From contig CAVPJW010000006.1 in NCBI GenBank assembly GCA_963705525.1, forward strand, positions 62,001-126,000: a stretch of DNA of 64,000 bases, given 5' to 3'. The notes under the pieces are model-generated. The model ran no database searches. It saw only the letters and a program-made list of their open reading frames with translations, and was not told the origin of the DNA. This stretch comes from CAVPJW01 sp963705525. GTDB lineage: Bacteria > Acidobacteriota > Vicinamibacteria > Vicinamibacterales > CAVPJW01. Numbering within the stretch: the first letter of the stretch is position 1; the number at the start of each line of letters is the position of its first letter. This document shows, piece by piece, positions 1 to 7,862 of this stretch. Both the position numbers and the translations under genes were made by a program.

Positions 1-2377
1 GAATCAGGCACGCCGCGCCGGCGGTCACGACGACAGACACGGCGGCGCCGATCAGGATCGCCACGTCGAGCGATCCGACTTCCGTCAGCACGCTCGCCAG
101 CACGCGATTGAGCGCCACAGCCAGGACGGTGCCGATCGCCAGACCAATCGCCACGAGACGTGCGCCCCGACCGAGCACGAGCGGCAGGATTTCCGTTGCG
201 CCGGCGCCGAGCGTCATGCGGACGCCGAACTCCGGCGTGCGCTGCGCCACGCTGAACGCCATCACGCCGTATACGCCCAGCGCGGCGAGGACGAGGCCGA
301 ACGCGCCGAATCCCAGCACGAATCCTGCACTGACGCGCTCGCGGCTGATCGAATCGGCGCGATAGCTGTCCATTTCCACGGGGTCGTACGGCGCGAGCGT
401 GCCGTCCACGCGCGCGATCGCCCGTTGAACGGACGGCGCGAGCGAGAGCGCATCCCTGTGCCCGCGCACCATGATGTAGATGTGTTCGGCCGCCGGTATT
501 TCCGCCTGTTGATCGTACGGCAGATACCACGTTTCGAGGGGCACGCCCGGATCGTGCGAGTCGCTCACTTCACCAGCGACGCCCACAACCGTCAGCCAAG
601 GACGATTCGGTCGCGCGATGCGAACGCGCTTGCCGATCGGATCGACGTCAGGCCACAGGCGCTTTGCCATGCGCTGGCTGACGATTGCCACCATCTGAGT
701 GCCCGCTTGATCCTGATCGGTAAAGCTCCTTCCTCGCAGCAGCGGAATCCCCATTGTTTCGAAAAGGCCCGGCGAAACGAGCCGGATGTTCACGTTGTAC
801 GCCGTGTCGGGATCCATCGCAGCCGTGGTCTCGGTGACGACCGGCGAGCCCCACGTTCCGCCGCCGAGTGGATTGACCGTCGTGACGGCCGCCTGAGCGA
901 CTCCGGGCGCACCGTTCACTTCCTCGACAATACGCCGTACGAGCGCCGCCCTCTGAGCGCCGGGCGCATAACGCCCGGATGGCGGCGTCAGCTCAATGGT
1001 GAGGAGGCCGCGCGCCTCGAAGCCCAGCTCCATCGTCTGCAATCGGACGAAATTCCGGACGACGAGCGCCGCCCCCGTGATGAGAACGAGCGTCAACGCC
1101 GTCTCCGCCACGATCAGCAGGCCCAGAAGACGCCGGCCGCCGCCGATCCCAATCGAGCGCCCTCCTTCGCTCAGCGCGTCGCGCGGGTTGTTTCGCCAGC
1201 TCCCGAATGCCGGAACGACGCCCGTGACGAGGGCGCTCGCGATCGACACGATCGCGGCGAACGCCGCGACGCGCCAGTCGGTATGCAGCACGGCCCGTCC
1301 AAGCTGTTCACTGAGCACGCCTGGAATCAGGCGCGCGCAGAGCGGCGCAATCCATGCGGTCAGGAGGAGCCCGGCGGCGCAGCCGAGGGCTCCAAGCACC
1401 AGGCTTTCCGAGAGGAGTTGGCGGATGTGTCGCGCTTGTGACGCCCCCAGCGCGACGCGGACGGCGAACTCGCGGCGGCGCGTGACCGCGCGCGCCAGCG
1501 ACAGCGTGCTGACGTTGACGCACGCGATGAGCAGCAGGAAGGCCACGAGCGCGGCGAGCGCGCGGAGGGGTGCATCCTCCGTCCCGAGGACGTTCTCCCT
1601 GATCGTCATCATATCGATGCCGTAGCTTGGGAGCGTGCCGGGAACGGCCTCGCGGATCCATGCGGCCGCTGCGTCCAGGTTGGCTCGCGCATCGGCCTTC
1701 GTCACACCCGGACGCAGGTGGGCCCAGACCGCGAAGTCGCGGGTCTGATCTGCCGCATCGAGGACGATCGGAATCCATACCTGCGCGTCGTACGGAAACG
1801 CGTAGAGCGGGGGCATCACCCCGACGACCGTGAACGTGCGGCTGTCGAGTCGGATCGTCGACCCGATCGTGTCCGGGGATCCGCCCAGGCGCGTCTGCCA
1901 CAGAGAATGGCTGACCAGCGCGACGCCGCTGTCGATCCCGCGGCGCTGTTCGTCCTCGGTGAATGACCGGCCGAGGACCGGCCGTACGGCGAGCGTCTTG
2001 TCGAAGCCGTCACTCTGCAGGACGACGCTCAGCCGCGACGGCAGCTCACCGCCGAAGAGCGTCATACTGTCGCCGCTCATCGCAACGATGCCGTCGAACG
2101 CTGTGGTGTGATCCCGCAGCGCGATGACGCTTCGCGCCGCCATATTGAACGGGTGCGGCGCGCCATCGGCGCCGGTGATTTGATCGCGCAGGCGAAGCAG
2201 CCGATCGGCGTCCGGAAATGGCAGCGGCCGCAGCAGCACATGGTTGATCGTGCTGAACATCGCCGTGTTGGTACCTATCCCGAGACCGAGGATGGCGACG
2301 GCGATGATGGTGTTGCGGGGCGTCCGCCGGAGCAATCGAAATGCGTGTCTGACGTCGTACGAGAGGTCTTGAAACAT
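1..2377 (-). CDS. ABC transporter permease, MacB/ADOP type (3' end cut by window)
   Basis: Reading leftward from the ATG at 2377, an uninterrupted frame of about 792 codons runs off the left edge, so the last few tens of residues are missing. It opens MFQDLSYDVRHAFRLL and continues to a first membrane helix (TIIAVAILGLGIGTNTAMF), the typical start of acidobacterial duplicated orphan permeases. A large periplasmic MacB-like domain follows, then FtsX-like helices (LVAFLLLIACVNVSTLSLAR), a second periplasmic domain, and the final helix block with YGVMAFSVAQRTPEFGVRM. The layout is two FtsX modules in one chain, as in the ADOP family. These permeases work with a MacB-like ATPase in export or lipoprotein handling; no ATPase is adjacent, which is usual for this orphan family. 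Substrate unknown. Confidence 0.9.
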   Translation of the reverse strand, partial: MFQDLSYDVRHAFRLLRRTPRNTIIAVAILGLGIGTNTAMFSTINHVLLRPLPFPDADRLLRLRDQITGADGAPHPFNMAARSVIALRDHTTAFDGIVAMSGDSMTLFGGELPSRLSVVLQSDGFDKTLAVRPVLGRSFTEDEQRRGIDSGVALVSHSLWQTRLGGSPDTIGSTIRLDSRTFTVVGVMPPLYAFPYDAQVWIPIVLDAADQTRDFAVWAHLRPGVTKADARANLDAAAAWIREAVPGTLPSYGIDMMTIRENVLGTEDAPLRALAALVAFLLLIACVNVSTLSLARAVTRRREFAVRVALGASQARHIRQLLSESLVLGALGCAAGLLLTAWIAPLCARLIPGVLSEQLGRAVLHTDWRVAAFAAIVSIASALVTGVVPAFGSWRNNPRDALSEGGRSIGIGGGRRLLGLLIVAETALTLVLITGAALVVRNFVRLQTMELGFEARGLLTIELTPPSGRYAPGAQRAALVRRIVEEVNGAPGVAQAAVTTVNPLGGGTWGSPVVTETTAAMDPDTAYNVNIRLVSPGLFETMGIPLLRGRSFTDQDQAGTQMVAIVSQRMAKRLWPDVDPIGKRVRIARPNRPWLTVVGVAGEVSDSHDPGVPLETWYLPYDQQAEIPAAEHIYIMVRGHRDALSLAPSVQRAIARVDGTLAPYDPVEMDSYRADSISRERVSAGFVLGFGAFGLVLAALGVYGVMAFSVAQRTPEFGVRMTLGAGATEILPLVLGRGARLVAIGLAIGTVLAVALNRVLASVLTEVGSLDVAILIGAAVSVVVTAGAACLI

Positions 2378-2560
2378 AGGGGCTCGATAAGATGAGCAAG
2401 GCGTGTGCCGGGCCTCGGCCGAGATTCCCCCGGAATCACGACGGTTCTTCAGACCGGAGCATTTTTGGCTGTCCGGATCCGACCAGTTCTCGTCCCGCTT
2501 GCGACCACGTGAGTACGCATGGCGCCCCCGGAGACCGAGGGCGCCACGAGTCCTGGCGGA

Positions 2561-3094
2561 CTACCGTTTCAGTGCCCCCCGGATCTTGGCGAGGTGATGA
2601 TAGCTGTGCCGCACGGCATGATCTTCGAGCATGAACTGGCACGTCAGCGGCGCATCGGCGTAGAGCGACACGGCGGCCCCGCGATCGAGTTCCTTGTCGC
2701 CGCGCGCCCGGATGGCGGCGGCGGCGGCGGCGCTGTTGCGCCGGAGCAAATCCAGCGCCTCATCCTTGGTGACGAGCGCGAACTCGGAGGCATGCTTCGC
2801 ATTGATCGTGTCGACGACATCCGACGTCACTCCGGTGATCGGTTTGCCTTCGGCGAGCAACCCGGCCAGTTGGATCTCGAGCGGATACATGCTGGCCACG
2901 TGATGCACGACCACGCCGATCTTGCGCCCGTCCCCGGGAACAGGCGTCTGCCATTCGGCCTCGGTGAGGTCGCTCGCGAAGGCGGCAAGCGCGCGCGCCC
3001 CTTGTTCGAGGCGTGCTGCCAGGGCCTCACTGCGCTCGCTCGCTCCGGAGCGTTCTGGCCTGATCATGGGATCACACGATGCAACAGTCGTCAT
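2561..3094 (-). CDS. DinB-superfamily protein
   Basis: A 177-residue protein with the four-helix-bundle pattern of the DinB/YfiT superfamily. Candidate metal-site histidines are at VVHHVASMYP (about residues 63-64) and in the C-terminal RHSYHHLAKIRG segment. Family members are metal-binding and often act as thiol-dependent transferases or damage-induced proteins; no substrate can be assigned here. It lies 183 bases upstream of the permease on the same strand and is divergent from the AraC-type regulator at 3220, so the 125-base intergenic region may hold both promoters. Regulation by that neighbour is possible but not shown. Confidence 0.8.
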   Translation of the reverse strand: MTTVASCDPMIRPERSGASERSEALAARLEQGARALAAFASDLTEAEWQTPVPGDGRKIGVVVHHVASMYPLEIQLAGLLAEGKPITGVTSDVVDTINAKHASEFALVTKDEALDLLRRNSAAAAAAIRARGDKELDRGAAVSLYADAPLTCQFMLEDHAVRHSYHHLAKIRGALKR

Positions 3095-3219
3095 AAACTT
3101 ATCCTTTCGACCTCCGCCGGCTTCATTGTCGGCATGTCTCTAAACTAGGTGGCAACCGCCGTCGTGGCCATGCGCAAACGTCCGATTCCTCTAGCCGCAC
3201 GTCTGGAAGTGACCCTCGC

Positions 3220-4248
3220 GTGCTCTCCCGTCCGGAGCGGATGCTCGCGCGTCCGGCCGACAACACACCCCTCGTGAAGGCGGACGTTCTCTCCGACGTG
3301 CTGCGCGCGGTCAGCCTGACCGGGGCGGTGTACTTCGACTTCGAGCTGAGCTCTCCATGGGTTGCAGAGGCGCCGTCGTCACGTGAAATCGCCGGCACGG
3401 TGATGCCGGGCGCCCAGCGCGTCATCGAATATCACCTGATCGCGCGAGGCTCGTGCTGGGGACACGCGGTGGGGGAAGAGCCCATCCGGCTGCAGGAAGG
3501 TGACCTCATCGTCTTCCCTCAGGGCGATCCGCACGTCCTGTCGAGCAAGCCCGGCCTGCGCGCGACACCAGACCTGTCGCAGTTCGCCCGCAAGTCCACA
3601 CCGCTGCCATATGTCTGCGAGCTCGGTGGCGGAGGTCCCGAGCGAGCGCGGATCGTCTGCTGTTTTCTCGGGTGCGACGAGCGCCCGTTCAATCCGCTGC
3701 TCACCGCGCTGCCCAGCGTCATTCACCTTTCGTCGCAGCGTGCGAACGCCAGATCCGGATGGCTGGGAACGCTGCTGAGCCGCGCCGTCAAGGAATCGGG
3801 CAGCGCGCGTCCGGGCGCCGAGAACGTGCTCGAGCGATTGTCGGAACTGATGTTCGTCGAGACCATCCGTCAGTATCTCGAAACGCTGCCGCCTGCCGAC
3901 ACGGGCTGGCTCGCCGGACTTCGAGATCCCGTGGTGGGACAGGCACTCGCGGCGCTCCATGCCGAGGCGAGCGGGCAGTGGACGGTCGAAAAGCTCGCGC
4001 ATCTCGTCGGCGTGTCGCGCTCTGTGCTGGCCGAGCGGTTCACCGACATGGTCGGCAACCCGCCGATGCAATATCTGGCGCTCTGGCGCATGCAGCTCGC
4101 ATCGCGCCTGCTCGCTGACGGCAAACACGTCGCCGAAGTCGCCGGAGCGGTGGGCTACGAATCGGAAGCCGCGTTCAGCCGCGCGTTCAAAAAGCTGGTC
4201 GGACAGGCGCCGGGCACCTGGAGGCGAGGAACCGCAGGTGCGAAGTGA
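3220..4248 (+). CDS. AraC-family transcriptional regulator with N-terminal cupin
   Basis: 342 residues. Residues about 15-210 form a cupin-type ligand domain of the AraC cupin_6 class (YFDFELSSPWVAEAP, then GDLIVFPQGDPHVLSS), which usually binds a small effector. Residues about 235-335 are the two helix-turn-helix motifs (WTVEKLAHLVGVSRSVLAER and VAEVAGAVGYESEAAFSRAF). The start is taken as GTG 3220, about ten bases after GGAAG; an ATG at 3241 is the alternative but its only purine run is too close. It is divergent from the DinB-like gene and about 115 bases upstream of the ArsR-SRPBCC gene. Target and effector are unknown. Confidence 0.88.
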   Translation: MLSRPERMLARPADNTPLVKADVLSDVLRAVSLTGAVYFDFELSSPWVAEAPSSREIAGTVMPGAQRVIEYHLIARGSCWGHAVGEEPIRLQEGDLIVFPQGDPHVLSSKPGLRATPDLSQFARKSTPLPYVCELGGGGPERARIVCCFLGCDERPFNPLLTALPSVIHLSSQRANARSGWLGTLLSRAVKESGSARPGAENVLERLSELMFVETIRQYLETLPPADTGWLAGLRDPVVGQALAALHAEASGQWTVEKLAHLVGVSRSVLAERFTDMVGNPPMQYLALWRMQLASRLLADGKHVAEVAGAVGYESEAAFSRAFKKLVGQAPGTWRRGTAGAK

Positions 4249-4327
4249 TCCGTCCGCTTCTTTCGATCCAATGCAGCATCACAGGAGTCGCACTGCGAAC
4301 CGCCATCCACACCCGAAACGGCGCCGC

Positions 4328-4357
4328 TTGACATGTGACTAAATAGTCACATATAGT
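4328..4357 (+). promoter_or_regulatory. Promoter with palindromic ArsR-type operator between -35 and -10
   Basis: A perfect -35 hexamer TTGACA (4328-4333) and a -10-like TATAGT (4352-4357) are separated by exactly 18 bases. Those 18 bases (4334-4351) are the near-perfect palindrome TGTGACTAAATAGTCACA, with 8-base arms around AA. A repressor bound there would occupy the whole spacer and block RNA polymerase. Transcription would be expected to begin about seven bases after the -10, at 4363-4365, which is the ATG of the next gene, so the mRNA is probably leaderless. The likely ligand is the ArsR domain encoded immediately downstream (autoregulation, inferred). Confidence 0.75.
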
Positions 4358-4364
4358 CGACGGC

Positions 4365-5147
4365 ATGAAGGCGGTCTTCAAAGCCCTCGCCGACCCCACC
4401 CGCCGGAAGCTCCTCGACGAGCTCTTCAAGAAAGACGGGCAAACCCTGGGGGCGCTCGAGCGCCGGCTCCCGATGACGCGCTTCGGCGTCATGAAGCACC
4501 TGCGCGTGCTCGAGGACGCCCGCCTCGTCGTCACACGCAAATCGGGCCGCGAGAAGCTGCATTTTCTGAATGCCGTCCCAATCCGTCTGATCCACGACCG
4601 CTGGATCGACAAATACACGGAGCCGTGGGCCGCGACACTCACCGGACTCAAGAAGAACCTGGAGGCAACCATGGAGAAGGTATTCGAGATTTACATCAAG
4701 ACCACGCCGGAACGCTTGTGGCAGGCGATCACGGATCCCGAAATGAGAAGGAAGTACACGTTCGGCCTGAACGTCACCTCGGACTGGAAGCCTGGCTCAA
4801 CCTACAAGGGCACGGCCGGCGCCGACACCATCTCGCCCGCCATGCCCGTCATGGAAGGGGAGAACCTGGAAGTCGATCCGCCGCGCCGCCTCGTGCAGAG
4901 CTTCCGCGCGCTCTGGAGTGACGACGTCAAGCGCGAAGGCACCTCAAAGGTGACGTGGGAGATTCAACCCATCGGCGATTCATGCCGCCTGGTCGTCGTC
5001 CACAGCGAGCTGCGTGAAGGCGCCAATAACGAGCTCTACGGCGGGTGGCCGATGATCCTGTCCGGCTTGAAAACGCTGCTCGAGACCGGCGAGTTGCTGA
5101 CGACGCCGGGCTCGCAGCGCTTTCAGCGAGCGACCACGTCCGTCTGA
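4365..5147 (+). CDS. ArsR-type regulator fused to SRPBCC (AHSA1-like) domain
   Basis: 260 residues with two domains. Residues 1-95 are an ArsR winged helix (MKAVFKALADPTRRKLLDEL; recognition region RFGVMKHLRVLEDARLV). Residues about 100-245 are an SRPBCC/Aha1-like domain starting EKVFEIYIKTTPERLWQAIT, with a hydrophobic ligand cavity in family members. These two proteins are commonly encoded as neighbours; here they are one chain, which directly links DNA binding to the ligand-binding fold. No metal-binding cysteine motif is visible in the ArsR part, so a metal sensor is unlikely. ATG 4365 is the natural start because the promoter leaves little or no leader. Ligand unknown. Confidence 0.88.
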   Translation: MKAVFKALADPTRRKLLDELFKKDGQTLGALERRLPMTRFGVMKHLRVLEDARLVVTRKSGREKLHFLNAVPIRLIHDRWIDKYTEPWAATLTGLKKNLEATMEKVFEIYIKTTPERLWQAITDPEMRRKYTFGLNVTSDWKPGSTYKGTAGADTISPAMPVMEGENLEVDPPRRLVQSFRALWSDDVKREGTSKVTWEIQPIGDSCRLVVVHSELREGANNELYGGWPMILSGLKTLLETGELLTTPGSQRFQRATTSV

Positions 5148-5381
5148 GGAGGCGTGCGCACCGCGGTCGCGGGCTGCGGTTGAGCCCGGTTGCCACCGTA
5201 ACTTGGCCGGAACAGATTCCTCACCAGCCCCTCGAGGCGAGGATCCCGGAGTTGCGTGTTGCCCAGGCGTCACGATCACAGTCGGAGAACGCGCCGCGGT
5301 TAGGGACAAACTTAATCAGGAACCAGTATTGGGCACGACCGGCAACAGGGCAGAAACGATTCTGGGCAAGGCGGCCTCACA

Positions 5382-6107
5382 TCAGCGCGCAACGAACGTC
5401 AGGCGGACCGTGGTCCCATGCTCAGAAACGTCCGCCTTGCTGTGAACATCGACCGTGCCGCCGTGGGCAGCGCAAATGTCGGACATCAGCAGGAGCGCGA
5501 GGCCCGCGCCTCGGACGTTCAAGCTGTCGCGTTTGAATAGTCGGGTGACCGTATCGGCCGGAATCCCCGGCCCGTCGTCCTGCACCTCGATCGTCACGAG
5601 GGAGCTGCCGGGATCGAAACCCGCGCGGACGCTGATTGTTCCGCCCCCCATCCGGCGAGATCCCGGTCGCATGTATCGCAGGGCATTGCCGACAAGGGTC
5701 GTGACCGCCCACGCGACTTTCTCGGAATCCAAATGCACGACGGCGGGCACGGTGTCGGCGACCACGATATCGAGCGCGACGTGGACCGATGTAGCCTGGA
5801 ACGAGATCACGGAAAGTTTTGAGGTCAGGAGCGTCCGCACATCTGTCGGCGTGCGCCGAATGGCAAGCGCCTCGAGCGCGACCAGTTGCACGGCTCGAGC
5901 CCCATTGTCGAACGCGACGGTCTGGGTGACGACCCGATCTCCGGAGCGGCGCAGCTCCTGGACGAGAGCGTTTCCGGCCTCGCGGATCTCACGCGACAGA
6001 GCTTCGCAATCCCGGAGAGGAACGTCCACGAGGCCTGGCGGCAATTGACCCGTCGCCGCCAGCACCGTGCCGTCTGGTCCGATGATGATTTGCGAGTCGC
6101 GTTCCAT
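5382..6107 (-). CDS. Histidine-kinase-like ATPase without a recognisable phospho-acceptor histidine
   Basis: About 241 residues from ATG 6107; a TTG at 6125 would add six. The N-terminal part (IIIGPDGTVLAATGQLPPG) looks like a short PAS-like fragment. The C-terminal 110 residues are a clear HATPase: N-box VGNALRYMRPG, G1 box DDGPGIPAD, F box LFKRDS and G2 box GAGLALLL. The segment where a DHp helix with H-E/D should be reads LLTSKLSVISFQA and has no such motif. It is therefore either a degenerate kinase, an anti-sigma-like ATPase, or a kinase that phosphorylates an unusual site. There is no receiver beside it. It is divergent from the Crp/Fnr gene at 6511. Confidence 0.75.
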   Translation of the reverse strand: MERDSQIIIGPDGTVLAATGQLPPGLVDVPLRDCEALSREIREAGNALVQELRRSGDRVVTQTVAFDNGARAVQLVALEALAIRRTPTDVRTLLTSKLSVISFQATSVHVALDIVVADTVPAVVHLDSEKVAWAVTTLVGNALRYMRPGSRRMGGGTISVRAGFDPGSSLVTIEVQDDGPGIPADTVTRLFKRDSLNVRGAGLALLLMSDICAAHGGTVDVHSKADVSEHGTTVRLTFVAR

Positions 6108-6510
6108 CTTGTCAATCACACGCAATACAGCAGACAGTCAGGGTCGGCGAGCTCGACACGTTGCTTCGGCGTTTCGAGGCGGTAAACTGATCCGGCAATG
6201 CCGGGCGCCACATCTGTCGCCGGAAATGCCGACGAAAACAAATCTCACAGTTCTCGCCAGTCTAACGCAAACCGAAGCAAGCGCCGGCACAAAGCGCACG
6301 TCGAACATCGCGGGATTGGCAGATCCCAGACTGCCCACGCGTCTGTCTGTGCAGGACGTCAGTGACCGACGCTTCACCCCGCCGGAGTCGAACATGGTAA
6401 CATCCTGGCTCCGGCTTTCCTGAGCCTGCCGCCGCCGTTCTCGCGGAAACGATCGGCTCGCCGACGGACTCTCCAAAGCACAACCCCGCTGGCACTGGAG
6501 GCATCAACCG
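6108..6510. other. Intergenic region between divergent genes, no gene seen
   Basis: About 400 bases separate the divergent HATPase and Crp/Fnr genes. Short open frames exist on both strands but none resembles a protein family, and they overlap one another in the way high-GC shadows do. The region presumably carries both promoters. I do not see an FNR box (TTGAT-N4-ATCAA) or a recognisable structured RNA. Confidence 0.5.
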
Positions 6511-7266
6511 ATGTCGAAGGAACGCTCGTCGTCCGTCCGACCGCGTACTGTGCGCCCGCCTCCCGCCGATCGACGACCGAAGAATCATCTGCTTGCCGCG
6601 CTGCCGGCCAAAGACTTCCGCCGCCTCCTGCCGTACCTGACAACCGTTCCGATTCGCGTGAAACAGGTGCTTCACAAACCTGATGAACCGATCCGAGTCG
6701 TGTATTTCTTGAATGGGGGTGTCGCGTCGCTCGCGACGCTCTTGTCGGACGGTACGATGGTCGAAGCGACAACTGTCGGTAATGAAGGCATGCTCGGCAT
6801 CGAAGCATTTCTCAGTGTCGAGGCGGTCGCACCGGGTCCAACCGTAATGCAGGTGTCCGACACAGACGCCGAGATGCTGAGCGTTGGGGATTTCCGACGT
6901 GAAGTCGCGACACGTGGCGCCCTTCATGACTTGATGGGGCGGTACACACAAGTGGTCATCGCGCAGCTGATGCAATCAACGGCGTGTAGCGTCAGGCATC
7001 AGGTGCAGCAACGTTGCGCCCGCTGGCTGCTGATGACGCACGACCGGATGGACCAGCAGGACTTCAATCTGAGCCATGAGTTTCTCGCGGTCATGCTCGG
7101 CGTGCGGCGTCCGACCGTCAGCATCGCAGCTGGTGCGCTGCAAGAGGCTGGACTGATCGGCTACACGCATGGGCGGGTCACGGTGCGGAACCGCAAAGGG
7201 CTGAAAATGGCATCCTGCGAGTGCTACTCCAGCATCCGCGCCCATTTCGACCGACTGCGACAGTAG
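6511..7266 (+). CDS. Crp/Fnr-family transcriptional regulator
   Basis: 251 residues. A basic, proline-rich N-terminus (residues 1-25) precedes a cyclic-nucleotide-binding-type beta barrel (about 30-150) and a Crp-type winged helix at about 175-235 (FNLSHEFLAVMLGVRRPTVS, then HGRVTVRNRKGLKMASCECY). There is no N-terminal cysteine cluster, so it is not a classical iron-sulfur Fnr. The sequence differs clearly from the two Crp/Fnr paralogues at 39187 and 41046. ATG 6511 follows a GGAGGCATC stretch that can serve as ribosome site. It precedes a broken small gene and the FixL-like kinase on the same strand. Effector unknown. Confidence 0.9.
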   Translation: MSKERSSSVRPRTVRPPPADRRPKNHLLAALPAKDFRRLLPYLTTVPIRVKQVLHKPDEPIRVVYFLNGGVASLATLLSDGTMVEATTVGNEGMLGIEAFLSVEAVAPGPTVMQVSDTDAEMLSVGDFRREVATRGALHDLMGRYTQVVIAQLMQSTACSVRHQVQQRCARWLLMTHDRMDQQDFNLSHEFLAVMLGVRRPTVSIAAGALQEAGLIGYTHGRVTVRNRKGLKMASCECYSSIRAHFDRLRQ

Positions 7267-7501
7267 GCGACATAGGCGACAGGTGTAATCGGCTGGCTGC
7301 AGAACGTTCCCCAGGCCTTCCCAGCGGCGGGGCGTAACATTTTGATGACTGAGTCAGGTCGGTCTTGATCGGGGACTGTCAGATAGATTACAGTTGCCGT
7401 TACCGCCCTCCGCAGCAACCGCGCCGAGACCCGTTCGCTCGCCAACGAGGACGCCGCCCTGGACGGAAGCCGCCGTCGTCGCTTACCGAGCGAGCATTCT
7501 A

Positions 7502-7823
7502 ATGATTCCGATCCTAGGTCGTCCTGAAGACGGGGATGTTGTCGTCCGGCAGAAGCGCGGTAATCCCTCCACGGTCTATTTGCTTGGCACACCTTCGACT
7601 GCCCGATCAGTTCATTGTCCGCACCCGCGACGACGCTGTCTCGCAAGCCATTGCATTTGCCCAGCGTGCGCATGTGCGAGCCTGGTTTGCCAATGGCGAT
7701 GACGACGTTGTGCTGCTCGGTACGTTCAGAAACGAAGACGCCCCGCCAGCGGCGGTGCCGACTGTCGCCGTCCGCATCCGGCGACGGCAGACCTCGGAAC
7801 CGGCAAGCGTTCAGAGGTCTTGA
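7502..7823 (+). pseudogene. Small hypothetical protein gene with one frameshift
   Basis: The frame from ATG 7502 (MIPILGRPEDGDVVVRQ, then STVYLLGTPS) breaks off near 7590 and continues in the next frame as PDQFIVRTRDDAVSQAIAF, then HVRAWFANGDDDVVLLGTFR, ending at 7823. Removing one base near 7588 restores a single protein of about 106 residues, consistent with a one-base insertion. The restored protein resembles the other small protein of the window (39895-40242) only in outline. The surrounding stretches 7267-7501 and 7824-7862 hold no gene that I recognise. Function unknown. Confidence 0.45.
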
Positions 7824-7862
7824 CCGTGGACGGCGATACGTCAGACAGCGCGCAATCCCGAG

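Noticed and set aside
425..1441. 338-codon open frame on the + strand at the left edge
   Set aside because: It is antisense to the permease, which is uninterrupted to the window edge.
4334..4351. Crp-type site (TGTGA...TCACA)
   Set aside because: The half-sites are separated by 8 bases, not the 6 of a Crp site. The fit to the promoter spacer and the adjacent ArsR gene favours an ArsR-type operator.
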